64,000 nucleotides of DNA from Streptococcus sp. Marseille-P6264 (GTDB taxonomy: Bacteria; Bacillota; Bacilli; Lactobacillales; Streptococcaceae), in assembly GCF_902460355.1 (NCBI RefSeq), contig NZ_CABPTO010000001.1:1-64000 (forward strand), written 5' to 3'. Positions within the stretch are counted from its first letter, which is position 1, and the number at the start of each line of letters is the position of its first letter. The notes below the pieces were generated by a model. It ran no database searches. It was not told the DNA's origin and saw only the letters and a list, made by a program, of their open reading frames with translations. Shown in pieces: positions 8,249 through 16,891 of the stretch. Position numbers and translations under genes: made by a program.

Positions 8249-9508
8249 ATGAAAAAAATTGTAATTAATGGTGGTCGCCCTTTAAAAGGAGAGGTGACTA
8301 TTAATGGTGCTAAAAATAGTGTTGTGGCCCTTATCCCAGCTATTATTTTAGCTGATAATGTTGTTACTTTAGATGGTGTACCGGCGATTTCGGATGTTGA
8401 TAGCCTCATCGAAATCATGGAAATCATGGGAGCGACTGTCAAGCGGTCTGGAGATTGCCTAGAGGTTGATCCTAGAAACATCAAGAATATGCCGATGCCA
8501 TCTGGTAAAATCAATAGTCTACGAGCTTCTTATTATTTTTATGGAAGTTTGCTAGGCCGCTTTGGAGAAGCGACAGTTGGGCTTCCTGGAGGCTGTGACC
8601 TTGGTCCTCGTCCGATTGATCTCCATCTCAAGGCTTTTGAAGCGATGGGCGCTCATATGACCATGGAAGGCAATTATATGAAATTGTCAACGGGTGGCAA
8701 ACGCTTGGCTGGAGCTAGTATTTACATGGATACCGTTAGTGTCGGTGCTACGATTAATACGATGTTGGCAGCAGTCAAGGCTGAGGGGCGTACGGTGATT
8801 GAAAATGCGGCGCGTGAGCCAGAAATCATCGATGTAGCTACGCTACTTAACAATATGGGAGCTCATATTCGTGGGGCTGGGACTGATATTATCACGATTG
8901 AAGGTGTAGACAGCCTTCATGGAACGCGCCATCAAGTGATTCCAGATCGGATTGAAGCTGGGACTTATATTTCTTTGGCGGCGGCAATTGGACAAGGTGT
9001 CCAGATCAATAATGTCCTTTATGAACATTTGGAAAGTTTCATTGCTAAGCTAGAGGAAATGGGTGTGCGCATGACCATTTCAGAAGACAGCATCTTTGTA
9101 GAAGGGCAGAAGGATTTAAAGGCTATTAACATCAAGACTTCTCCTTATCCTGGTTTTGCCACTGATTTGCAGCAACCGATCACTCCACTCTTGCTGACAG
9201 CTCATGGTCATGGAAAAATCCTTGATACCATCTATGAGAAACGAGTCAACCATGTCGCTGAATTGGCAAAAATGACTGGTAAAATCTCAACCGCTAGCAA
9301 TCAAATCGTCTATGAAGGACCAAATCAACTGCAAGGTGCTTCTGTCAAAGCAACGGATTTGCGTGCAGGTGCAGCCTTGGTGATTGCTGGTCTGATGGCA
9401 CAGGGTCGAACAGAGATTACCAATATTGAATTTATTTTACGCGGTTATTCCAATATTATTGAAAAATTAAGAAGTCTGGGTGCTGATATCCAGCTCATCG
9501 AAGAATAA
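8249..9508 (+). CDS. murA: UDP-N-acetylglucosamine 1-carboxyvinyltransferase
   Basis: First committed step of peptidoglycan synthesis: transfers enolpyruvate from PEP to UDP-GlcNAc in the cytosol. Seen in 419 residues: [12 protein letters not shown] near residue 20, and [13 protein letters not shown] with the catalytic Cys116 that is the fosfomycin target. Streptococci carry two MurA paralogues; I cannot tell which one this is (murA1 or murA2/murZ) from sequence alone. The ribosome site before the ATG is weak. Its terminator overlaps the stop codon. Confidence 0.94.
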   Translation: MKKIVINGGRPLKGEVTINGAKNSVVALIPAIILADNVVTLDGVPAISDVDSLIEIMEIMGATVKRSGDCLEVDPRNIKNMPMPSGKINSLRASYYFYGSLLGRFGEATVGLPGGCDLGPRPIDLHLKAFEAMGAHMTMEGNYMKLSTGGKRLAGASIYMDTVSVGATINTMLAAVKAEGRTVIENAAREPEIIDVATLLNNMGAHIRGAGTDIITIEGVDSLHGTRHQVIPDRIEAGTYISLAAAIGQGVQINNVLYEHLESFIAKLEEMGVRMTISEDSIFVEGQKDLKAINIKTSPYPGFATDLQQPITPLLLTAHGHGKILDTIYEKRVNHVAELAKMTGKISTASNQIVYEGPNQLQGASVKATDLRAGAALVIAGLMAQGRTEITNIEFILRGYSNIIEKLRSLGADIQLIEE

Positions 9509-9530
9509 GCGTTCATCGCTTATTTTTTAT
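9505..9530 (+). terminator. Terminator of murA, overlapping its stop codon
   Basis: Stem ATAAGCG/CGCTTAT (9505-9511 with 9517-9523) followed by TTTTTTA. Confidence 0.65.
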
Positions 9531-9541
9531 AGAGGAAGCCT

Positions 9542-10093
9542 ATGAATTTGTGGACACAGTTAGCAGCTTTTTCTTTTATTGAAACGGAGCATTCGTTTTT
9601 ACGGCCGATTCTTTTTGGAGATGCAGAATCCCTTTATAAAATTGCTTCCAATCCGGATAATACCGAGTTTATTTTTCCGACTGAAAGTAGCTTGCAGGAA
9701 AGTGAATATGTTATCGCCAATTATTTTATGAAAAACCCTTTGGGAATTTGGGCAATTTGTGATAAGGCAACGAATGAAATGATTGGTTCCATTAAATTTG
9801 AGAAAATGGATGAGATAAAAAAAGAAGCGGAGCTAGGATATTTTTTGAGGAAGGACTATTGGGGGCAAGGCTTGATGACTGAAGTTGTCCGTGAATTGGT
9901 TTTTCTTTCCTTTACGACATTCGACTTTAAGCGTCTGACCATCATCACGCATGAAGAGAATATTGCTAGTCAGAAAGTTGCACTGAAAGCTGGTTTTAAG
10001 CTCTTCCGTCAGTTTAAGGGGAGTGACCGCTATACGAGAAAGATGAGAGATTACACCGAATATCGCTACGAAAAAGGAGATTTCAATGAGTAA
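9542..10093 (+). CDS. GNAT acetyltransferase, RimJ/RimL type
   Basis: Predicted acetyl-CoA-dependent N-acetyltransferase of 183 residues. Seen: the acceptor-side start (LRPILFGDAESLYKIA), the central beta strand/acetyl-CoA loop with LGYFLRKDYWGQGLMTEV (about 99-116), and the later strand KRLTIITHEENIASQKVALKAGF, which matches ribosomal-protein Ser/Ala acetyltransferases. The substrate is unknown. It overlaps spxR by 8 bases, so the two are translationally coupled. Confidence 0.85.
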   Translation: MNLWTQLAAFSFIETEHSFLRPILFGDAESLYKIASNPDNTEFIFPTESSLQESEYVIANYFMKNPLGIWAICDKATNEMIGSIKFEKMDEIKKEAELGYFLRKDYWGQGLMTEVVRELVFLSFTTFDFKRLTIITHEENIASQKVALKAGFKLFRQFKGSDRYTRKMRDYTEYRYEKGDFNE

Positions 10094-11363
10094 ACACCAG
10101 GAAATTTTGGCTTATCTTGAAAATCTTCCAATTGGCAAGCGGGTCAGTGTTCGGAGTATTTCAAATTACTTAGGGGTCAGCGACGGAACTGCCTACCGAG
10201 CGATCAAGGAAGCTGAAAATAGAGGAATTGTCGAGACCAGACCTAGAAGTGGAACGGTTCGAGTCAAGTCGAAAAAAGTTGTTTTAGAGCATCTGACCTA
10301 CAAGGAAATTGCGGATATTACTGGTTCAGAGGTGCTTGCCGGTGAAAAAGGACTAGAAAAAGAATTTAACAAGTTCTCTATCGGAGCTATGACCGAGCAA
10401 AATATTCTACGCTACTTAAATGAAGGCGGCCTTCTTATTGTCGGCGATCGGACGCAGATTCAGATTTTGGCTCTTGAAAATGAGAATGCCGTGCTGGTAA
10501 CGGGAGGTTTTGAAGTCGATCCAGAGGTTTTAAAACTGGCCAATCGTATTGAAATTCCCGTCCTAAGAACCAAGCACGATACCTATACCGTGGCGACCAT
10601 GATTAACCGTGCCCTATCCAATATCCAGATTAAAACAGATATTTTAACAGTAGAGCAGGTTTATAGAGCTAGTCACGAATATGGTTTCTTGCATGACACA
10701 GATACCGTTCGTGATTATCTGGACTTGGTTCGTCGTAATCGGACCAGTCGTTTTCCAGTCGTTAATCAGCATCAAATGCTAGTTGGTGTCGTGACCATGC
10801 GGGATGCGGGAGATAAGTCTCCTTTGACCACCTTGGACAAGGTGATGACTCGCAAGATCTTCATGACTGGACTGTCGGCGAATATTGCCAATATCAGTCA
10901 GCGCATGATTGCAGAGGATTTTGAAATGATTCCGGTGGTACGTAGTAATCAGACTCTCCTTGGAGTGATTACACGTCGGGATATTATGGAAAAAATGAGC
11001 CGTTCTCAGATTTCTAGTCTACCGACTTTCAGTGAGCAGGTGGGCCAGAAGCTTCATCGGCAAGAGGATATTTTTTCTTTCACTGTCGAGCCTTTCATGC
11101 TGGAGCAAAATAGGGTCTTGGCTAATGGCGTCTTGACGGAAATTATCACTCGGATTACGCAGCAGTTGATGACGACGAATAGCCAGAGCTTAATCGTTGA
11201 TCAGATGATGATTCATTTCTTTCAGGCTGTTCAGATTGATGATGTCCTGCAGATTCGGCCACGTATTATTCATCAGACGCGGCGAACAGCAGTGATTGAC
11301 TACGATATCTACTTAGATTCGCTATTCGTTGCTAAAGCGACGATTACTGTAAAAATTAATTAG
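10086..11363 (+). CDS. spxR: SpxR, CBS-HotDog transcription factor
   Basis: Four-part regulator of 425 residues: N-terminal winged HTH (about 1-60, GntR-like), DRTGG domain (about 65-180), a CBS pair (about 190-315, adenosine-nucleotide sensing), and a C-terminal hotdog domain (about 320-425). Pneumococcal SpxR positively controls the pyruvate oxidase gene spxB and links energy state to H2O2 production; the same role here is inferred from the identical domain order. Overlaps the GNAT gene and lies 13 bp before map. Confidence 0.88.
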   Translation: MSKHQEILAYLENLPIGKRVSVRSISNYLGVSDGTAYRAIKEAENRGIVETRPRSGTVRVKSKKVVLEHLTYKEIADITGSEVLAGEKGLEKEFNKFSIGAMTEQNILRYLNEGGLLIVGDRTQIQILALENENAVLVTGGFEVDPEVLKLANRIEIPVLRTKHDTYTVATMINRALSNIQIKTDILTVEQVYRASHEYGFLHDTDTVRDYLDLVRRNRTSRFPVVNQHQMLVGVVTMRDAGDKSPLTTLDKVMTRKIFMTGLSANIANISQRMIAEDFEMIPVVRSNQTLLGVITRRDIMEKMSRSQISSLPTFSEQVGQKLHRQEDIFSFTVEPFMLEQNRVLANGVLTEIITRITQQLMTTNSQSLIVDQMMIHFFQAVQIDDVLQIRPRIIHQTRRTAVIDYDIYLDSLFVAKATITVKIN

Positions 11364-11376
11364 TAAAGAGGTTATA

Positions 11377-12234
11377 ATGATTACTATAAAATCACAACGT
11401 GAAATTGATTTAATGGACAAGAGCGGAGATTTTCTGGCTTCTGTTCATATCGGTCTGAGAGACTTGATCAAGCCAGGTATTGACATGTGGGACATTGAAG
11501 AATATGTCCGCAAGCGCTGTAAGGAAGACAATGCTTTGCCCCTTCAGATTGGCGTAGAGGGCAGCGTTATGGATTATCCTTATGCGACTTGTTGTTCTCT
11601 CAATGATGAGGTGGCCCACGCCTTTCCTCGCCATCAAAAATTGGTAGAAGGTGATATCATCTGTGTGGACATGGTTGTCGGCCTAGTCGACAAGGCTGAA
11701 TTGGACGTATCTAAGCTGGACTTTAACAATGTAGAGCAGATGAAGCAATATACAGAAAGCTTCCGTGGCGGTGTCGCAGACTCTTGCTGGGCTTATGCTG
11801 TTGGACAGGTTAGTCCAGAAGCTCAGCAACTCATGGATGTGACTAAGGAATGCCTCTACCGAGGGATTGCAGCTGCAAAAGTTGGTAATCGCATTGGAGA
11901 TATTGGTGCAGCCATTCAAGAATACGCTGAAAGCCATGGCTATGGAGTGGTGCGTGATTTGGTTGGTCACGGGGTTGGCCCAACCATGCATGAGGAGCCA
12001 ATGGTACCGCATTACGGACGTGCAGGACGTGGCCTGCGCCTGCGGGAGGGAATGGTTCTGACTGTCGAGCCAATGATCAATACAGGTACATGGGAAATTG
12101 ACACGGACTTTGAAACAGGTTGGGCGCATAAAACCCTTGATGGCGGTCTTTCTTGCCAATATGAGCACCAATTTGTCATTACCAAAGATGGTCCTGTGAT
12201 TCTAACCAGCCAGGGAGAAGAAGGGACTTATTAA
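11377..12234 (+). CDS. map: Type I methionine aminopeptidase
   Basis: Removes N-terminal Met from nascent proteins in the cytosol. The pita-bread fold metal ligands are visible: Asp in VDMVVG, Asp in VADSCWAYAVG, His in GHGVGPTMHEEP, Glu in TVEPMI, Glu in YEHQFVI. At 285 residues it is longer than E. coli MetAP because of an insert of roughly 27-30 residues between the two Asp ligands, a known feature of streptococcal MetAPs. Third gene of the GNAT-spxR-map unit, ended by a GC-rich hairpin. Confidence 0.95.
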   Translation: MITIKSQREIDLMDKSGDFLASVHIGLRDLIKPGIDMWDIEEYVRKRCKEDNALPLQIGVEGSVMDYPYATCCSLNDEVAHAFPRHQKLVEGDIICVDMVVGLVDKAELDVSKLDFNNVEQMKQYTESFRGGVADSCWAYAVGQVSPEAQQLMDVTKECLYRGIAAAKVGNRIGDIGAAIQEYAESHGYGVVRDLVGHGVGPTMHEEPMVPHYGRAGRGLRLREGMVLTVEPMINTGTWEIDTDFETGWAHKTLDGGLSCQYEHQFVITKDGPVILTSQGEEGTY

Positions 12235-12242
12235 GCATAGAG

Positions 12243-12268
12243 GGCTGGGCTTGTCCCAGCCTTTTTGA
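12243..12268 (+). terminator. Terminator after map
   Basis: GGCTGGG/CCCAGCC stem (12243-12249 with 12255-12261) with a five-base loop, then TTTTTG. Confidence 0.75.
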
Positions 12269-12281
12269 ATAGGAGAGAGAT

Positions 12282-13202
12282 GTGACAGGATTCATCAAGA
12301 AGATGAGAGAAAATGAATTTCTCAGAGCTTTTTTCCATTTTTATCAGGCATCGGAGGCAGATATTACCAGTATTGCTGTGGCCTACTATTTTCTGATTTC
12401 GATTTTTCCCTTGTTATTGATTGCGGCAAATATTCTGCCCTATTTTCAGATTCGGTCAGATGAGCTTTTAGTTGTGCTGAAAGACTTACTGCCGGAGTCA
12501 TTGTATCTGACGATCTCCAAGGTTGTCCGAGATGTGCTGACCAAGCCTTCGACAGGTTTGCTGAGTATTTCTATCCTATCTGCCCTCTGGACTTTTTCCC
12601 AGAGTATGACTTTTCTGCAAAAGGCTTTTAATAAATGCTATGGTACGAAGCAAGGGCGGGGTCTTATCTGGGAGCGGATCTTTGCTTTTATCATGAGTCT
12701 AGGTTTGCAAGTCCTACTAGGCTTGTCGCTCGTTCTGACCCTATTCGGTCGAATGCTGGTTGGGATTCTTTATAATTTCTGGCAGTTTGACCGTGGCCTC
12801 TACCAGCAGTTGCTGACCATGACAGAGCCTACGATTTATCTGATGCTCTTTCTTTCGCTGATTCTGCTTTATTTTTCTTTACCCAATGTGAAAATTCCCA
12901 AAATCCGCTATGTCCTACCCGGTGCGACCTTAGTTCTTGTTATCATTTATAGCCTCATGAACCTTTTTACTGTTTATATTGAAGCTTATCTGGATCGCTT
13001 TTTAGATGTGCGTTTTGTCGGCTCAGTGGTAGTTGTGATTATCATGTTTTGGTTTATCCTGATTGCCAAGGTGCTAATCGTCGGTGCCGTCCTCAATGCA
13101 AGTATCCAAAGTCGTTTTGTATCGCACTTTGAAAGCCGTAGTGGTGAGCTTATTTTGAGATTTGATGACGAAGGACAAACAGATACGGATACAGATGTAT
13201 AG
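12282..13202 (+). CDS. YihY/BrkB-family membrane protein
   Basis: 306-residue integral membrane protein with about six helices. The family signature region is visible (SIAVAYYFLISIFPLLL near residue 27 and the hydrophobic segments to about 270), with a short acidic tail. The family was once called ribonuclease BN in error; its true function is unknown. The start is GTG after AGGAGAGAGAT; no in-frame ATG fits. Next gene begins 10 bp downstream, but that gene is much more AT-rich. Confidence 0.85.
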   Translation: MTGFIKKMRENEFLRAFFHFYQASEADITSIAVAYYFLISIFPLLLIAANILPYFQIRSDELLVVLKDLLPESLYLTISKVVRDVLTKPSTGLLSISILSALWTFSQSMTFLQKAFNKCYGTKQGRGLIWERIFAFIMSLGLQVLLGLSLVLTLFGRMLVGILYNFWQFDRGLYQQLLTMTEPTIYLMLFLSLILLYFSLPNVKIPKIRYVLPGATLVLVIIYSLMNLFTVYIEAYLDRFLDVRFVGSVVVVIIMFWFILIAKVLIVGAVLNASIQSRFVSHFESRSGELILRFDDEGQTDTDTDV

Positions 13203-13212
13203 TAGGTGAAAT

Positions 13213-14061
13213 ATGAAACAAACAATTTTTAATGCCTCGTTAGAGGAAAGTATGAATTTAGTAACAGATCAGTATATCAAAACTTCATTTGAGGATTTCA
13301 ATGAAAAAGGTTATGAAGGAAAGCTTTTAGGAATTATTACAATGCAATTTATCCTATTCCTAATCTTTCTTTTTAGTATTTGGGTTGATTCTCAAAATCT
13401 GCAGTTTTTATTTATGAAAGTAGGCCTCATAAATGGTGCGTTTTTTGGATTAGGATTTGTAGGGTTTGTTGGTTATATAATTGATCTAACCAAAATAAAA
13501 AATCAGTCAATACTATCCTATTATTACTTTAATAAATGGGTTGGTTTTATGAATTTTCTTCTTTGTTTGCAAAGTCTAGTAATAGGTATAGCTGGAGCAG
13601 GAACGATAATAGGAATGATTTTATCTGGCGCATTATATACGGTTGCTTTTATTTTGTACTTTATTAGACTATTTCAAAATTTTCAGAAGAATACGCTCGA
13701 AATTTTGTATCAAGAGTCTACTTACTCAAATAGAGGAGCGGATTTTCTCGACCGTTTTGTTGTATTTGCAAAAAGGTACGGAGGGCTTATCCTATTCCTA
13801 ATAGTTATTTTCCGTATCTTTTTCCCAAACTCGGATCTTATTCAGCAAAATGATACCTTTCGTTCAATTTTTGTAGCCATTAATCCAATAATATTTGTCC
13901 CCTTCCTTTACTTTCAGTATGTTTTAAGTGTGAACAATTTTCAAGGCTACTATCTCAAAAAATATTTGGAAGATTACCGCCAGTTATCTGACTACTCCAT
14001 AGAAGACTGGTATGGGAAAGAGTCGAAAAGATACAAAGAGTCGCTGGATCAGGAAGTTTAG
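13213..14061 (+). CDS. Multi-pass membrane protein, first member of a three-gene family
   Basis: Unrecognised 282-residue protein with six or more hydrophobic helices, ending in a cytosolic tail with the motif SIEDWYGKESKRYKESL. The same tail motif (TIEEWYGkkSKmYKE) closes the next two proteins, so the three form one family despite a divergent N-terminal two-thirds. Base composition is clearly more AT-rich than the flanking core genes, suggesting acquired DNA. Membrane immunity proteins against secreted toxins have this build, but that is only a hypothesis (see findings). Confidence 0.7.
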   Translation: MKQTIFNASLEESMNLVTDQYIKTSFEDFNEKGYEGKLLGIITMQFILFLIFLFSIWVDSQNLQFLFMKVGLINGAFFGLGFVGFVGYIIDLTKIKNQSILSYYYFNKWVGFMNFLLCLQSLVIGIAGAGTIIGMILSGALYTVAFILYFIRLFQNFQKNTLEILYQESTYSNRGADFLDRFVVFAKRYGGLILFLIVIFRIFFPNSDLIQQNDTFRSIFVAINPIIFVPFLYFQYVLSVNNFQGYYLKKYLEDYRQLSDYSIEDWYGKESKRYKESLDQEV

Positions 14062-14143
14062 TCAATGCTGATTTACTCACTCGATTTTTATGGCGATGGT
14101 GCCTCCTCTTACAATGTAACCTGAACAAAATAGGAGAAAATAA

Positions 14144-14962
14144 ATGGATAAGATACAAAAAGATATTAATGAAGCACTAGAAACAGCACGAAGATTAAAC
14201 TTAGTAAAGGCGATTTTTGGACTATCTCTCTATTCTCTTATGGTTATGATTGGGACGTCTTTGCCGATAAGTTTATTTCGAATGGCTAGTGAAGCTGGGT
14301 ATGACCCAGCTATACCACTGACATCAATGGTTACACAGTTGACATCAGTAGAAAAAGGCCTCATTCCCCCAGATAGTTTCTTTGGTTTCCTATTCTTGCT
14401 TTGTTGCGGTCATTTTACTTGTTTTTATATTATTTCTAGAAGAAATCGCATTAAAGCATACTTAATGACTCAGATTTTTCAATTATTTTTGCTCGTAATT
14501 TCATATTATAGTTGGTTTATAGCTGCCTTGTATTTAATCCCTCTAGTAGCAGTTCGTATCGTCTACTGGATTGGTTTTGTCTTATCACTGATTTACCTTA
14601 TCTATATTCTTGTTACTAAGCAGCGTGCCAGAAAGGATTATTTCTCCTCAGAATATTATAAAAAGTTTTTAAATGTGATTTTATTCTTATGGTTGTTGAT
14701 GTATGGCATCAATCTCTTTACCCATGGGCTTAATCATTTCCTAGCGTACCTCTTGCTTGCTTTGTTGCCAATTTCACCTATTTTATTAGGACTATTTTTG
14801 GTATCATTTTTCAAGTCCAACATAGTAACACTAGAGAACTTGAATACAGTCAATAAGAACCAAGAGAAATACCGCGAGGAATATGGCTATACCATCGAAG
14901 AATGGTATGGGAAGAAGTCAAAAATGTATAAGGAATATGTGAAGAAGTCTAAGAAGAGATAA
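14144..14962 (+). CDS. Multi-pass membrane protein, tandem copy A
   Basis: 272 residues; five or six hydrophobic segments between about 20 and 225, then a charged tail with YGYTIEEWYGKKSKMYKE. It is a close paralogue of the gene at 15176: the first 15 codons and the ribosome site (AGGAGAAAATAA) are nearly the same, as is most of the 3' half, while the middle (about residues 85-125) has diverged. This pattern indicates recent duplication followed by gene conversion or relaxed selection. Function unknown. Confidence 0.72.
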   Translation: MDKIQKDINEALETARRLNLVKAIFGLSLYSLMVMIGTSLPISLFRMASEAGYDPAIPLTSMVTQLTSVEKGLIPPDSFFGFLFLLCCGHFTCFYIISRRNRIKAYLMTQIFQLFLLVISYYSWFIAALYLIPLVAVRIVYWIGFVLSLIYLIYILVTKQRARKDYFSSEYYKKFLNVILFLWLLMYGINLFTHGLNHFLAYLLLALLPISPILLGLFLVSFFKSNIVTLENLNTVNKNQEKYREEYGYTIEEWYGKKSKMYKEYVKKSKKR

Positions 14963-15162
14963 AGGTTGATAAACAATATTTCTACTTTCTTTATGACGGA
15001 GTTAAAAATTTTGCTTATGGTGCTGTGGACGTGGTAGAATCAGGAGTGGAGTCTATCGGAAAGGGAATCCACCAAGGCTTGGAGACTGTCAAAAGTGTGG
15101 GCAAGAATGTTTCTGATTTTTTCAATGGTGGTCTGAAAGCGGCCTCATCCTTGTTTGGATAA
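14953..15162 (+). pseudogene. Headless C-terminal fragment of a larger secreted-type protein
   Basis: An open frame of 69 codons without ATG lies between the two tandem copies and is preceded by an in-frame stop. It reads as a plausible protein tail: aromatic start, then a glycine-spaced amphipathic segment (YGAVDVVESGVESIGKG, GLETVKSVGKNVSDFF) and the end LKAASSLFG. Glycine-spaced tails of this kind occur at the C-termini of LXG-type polymorphic toxins. I read it as the remnant 3' end of a gene whose body was deleted when the array formed. Confidence 0.5.
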
Positions 15163-15175
15163 TAGGAGAGAATAA

Positions 15176-16000
15176 ATGGATAAGATACAAAAAGATATTA
15201 ATGATGCACTCGATCCAACCCGAAGACTAAACTTAGTAAAGATAATTTTTGTAGCACCTTTATTTTCATTGATGATTATTCTTGGGACTTATTTTCCGAT
15301 AAGCTTATTTCGAATGGCTAGTGAAGCTGGGTATGACCCAGCTATACCACTGACCTCAATGGTTACACAATTGACTTCAGTGGAAAATAACCTGATTCCC
15401 CCAAATAGTTTCTTTGGTTTTCTATTCTTATTTTGTTGGTGTTACTTTATTTGTTGTTATGTCATTACTAAAAGAAATCGTATTAAAGCCTATTTATTGA
15501 CTCAGGTTCTTCAGTTGATTTTATTTATAATTTTTTATTATAGCTGGTTTATAGCCATCTTGTATTTAATCCCTCTAGTAGCAGTTCGTATCGTTTACTG
15601 GATTGGATTTGTCTTATCATTGATTTACCTTATCTATATCCTTGTTACCAAGCAGCGTGCTAGCAAGGATTATTTCTCCTCAGAATATTATAAAAAGTTT
15701 CTGAATGTTATTTTGTTCTTATGGTTGTTGATGTATGGCATCAATATCTTTACCCATGGGCTTAATCATTTCCTAGCGTACCTCTTGCTTGCTTTGTTGC
15801 CGGCTTCACCTATTTTCTTAGGACTATTTTTGGTATCATTTTTCAAGTCCAATTTAGTAACACTAGAGAACTTGAATACAGTCAATAAAAACCAAGAGAA
15901 ATACCGTGAGGAATATGGCTATACCATTGAAGAATGGTACGGGAGAAAGTCAAAAATGTACAAGGAACATATTAAGAAGCAACGAGGCATTAGTAAATAA
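15176..16000 (+). CDS. Multi-pass membrane protein, tandem copy B
   Basis: 274 residues, close paralogue of the gene at 14144, with the same helix layout and the tail YGYTIEEWYGRKSKMYKE. Its Shine-Dalgarno (AGGAGAGAATAA) and start region are duplicated together with the coding sequence. It is followed at once by a terminator, so it ends the array. No function can be assigned from sequence. Confidence 0.72.
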   Translation: MDKIQKDINDALDPTRRLNLVKIIFVAPLFSLMIILGTYFPISLFRMASEAGYDPAIPLTSMVTQLTSVENNLIPPNSFFGFLFLFCWCYFICCYVITKRNRIKAYLLTQVLQLILFIIFYYSWFIAILYLIPLVAVRIVYWIGFVLSLIYLIYILVTKQRASKDYFSSEYYKKFLNVILFLWLLMYGINIFTHGLNHFLAYLLLALLPASPIFLGLFLVSFFKSNLVTLENLNTVNKNQEKYREEYGYTIEEWYGRKSKMYKEHIKKQRGISK

Positions 16001-16018
16001 ATATCTATGACAAGCTTT

Positions 16019-16046
16019 CCACCTGGGTGGACTTCAGGTGGTTTTT
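16019..16046 (+). terminator. Terminator of the membrane-protein array
   Basis: CCACCTG/CAGGTGG stem (16019-16025 with 16035-16041) followed by TTTTTC. Confidence 0.7.
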
Positions 16047-16048
16047 CT

Positions 16049-16246
16049 ATGCTCTTCTCATACCGATTTGATATTGTAGTATTATATGATGTGAGCAATA
16101 AGGATGCACTAACGGATTTTAAAGGTGAAGATTATACTCGAGGGAATCTAGCTAGTGATTGTACTGACCTTTATCAAAATATATCAAGAGGTCGCTTAAC
16201 AAGCAATCAGCTAACCTTCCCAATATCTATTTCTAACAAAAATTGA
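16049..16246 (+). other. 65-codon open frame without ribosome site, possibly a gene remnant
   Basis: An ATG at 16049 opens 65 codons ending exactly where the next terminator begins. There is no Shine-Dalgarno, the ATG sits in the tail of the preceding terminator, and I recognise no domain. It could be a leftover of the accessory patch. Otherwise this 200-base stretch holds nothing I can support. Confidence 0.25.
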
Positions 16247-16275
16247 GGCTAAGACTTTTTCCTAGCCTCTTTTTG
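16245..16275 (+). terminator. Rho-independent terminator before the MarR gene
   Basis: GAGGCTA/TAGCCTC stem (16245-16251 with 16263-16269), then TTTTTG. The loop contains a T run that would also serve the opposite strand. Confidence 0.6.
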
Positions 16276-16369
16276 ATGGTGCGGATAAGGGAAAGGCAGA
16301 AAGACTTCTGTGCGGAGGTTTAGTTCTATGTAGAATTTTTTCAAGGTAAGTATTTCCAAATGATTTTTA

Positions 16370-16398
16370 TTGCATTTGCAACAAAAATCTGTTATACT
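16370..16398 (+). promoter_or_regulatory. Promoter of the marR gene with a palindrome over the -35
   Basis: -35 TTGCAT (16370-16375), 17-bp spacer, -10 TATACT (16393-16398). The -35 is embedded in the inverted repeat TTGCA-TT-TGCAA (16370-16381), a likely operator for the MarR protein encoded just downstream. Confidence 0.6.
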
Positions 16399-16417
16399 AT
16401 CTTCAGAAGGAGGAGAT

Positions 16418-16891
16418 ATGTCAATTTTACGTGAGATTGGAATCATTGCTCGGGCTTTGGATTCCATCGCTAATATTGAGTTTCGTGACATAGATTTGGC
16501 GCGGGGGCAGTATCTCTATCTGGTGCGGATTGCGGAGAATCCTGGGATTATCCAGGAGGAGCTGTCAGACTTGCTCAAGGTAGATCGCTCGACAGTGGCT
16601 CGATCAGTCAAGAAGCTAGAAAGTAAAGGTTTATTGGAACAGCGGCCAGCAGCCAATAACCGCAAGAACAAGGAATGGTTCGTTACCGAGAAGGGGGCAG
16701 CACTCTATCCTTTTATCCTAGCGGAAAACGAATATTCGGAGCAGGTTTCGTTGGAAAATTTTTCAGAAAACGAGCGGAAAGAGTTAGAGAAGTTACTGGT
16801 TCGCGTCCGAGAGAATATTACCAAGGACTGGGAGCTGGTCAAAAAGGCCAGAAAAGAAATTATTGAGGTAGAACATGAAAATTGTAGTTGA
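16418..16891 (+). CDS. MarR-family transcriptional regulator
   Basis: 157-residue winged-helix regulator. Seen: ISFR/RDIDLARGQYLYLVRI lead-in, recognition region QEELSDLLKVDRSTVARSVKKLESKGL (about 47-73) and the wing around NRKNKEW. The start at 16418 follows AGAAGGAGGAGAT; the in-frame ATG at 16370 lies in the promoter and is rejected. It overlaps the next gene by 17 bases, so the two are coupled and the partner is its probable target. Ligand unknown. Confidence 0.88.
   Translation: MSILREIGIIARALDSIANIEFRDIDLARGQYLYLVRIAENPGIIQEELSDLLKVDRSTVARSVKKLESKGLLEQRPAANNRKNKEWFVTEKGAALYPFILAENEYSEQVSLENFSENERKELEKLLVRVRENITKDWELVKKARKEIIEVEHENCS

Noticed and set aside
16007..16048. Start at 16007 for the small frame ending at 16246
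   Set aside because: This part covers the terminator hairpin 16019-16041, so translation from there is implausible.
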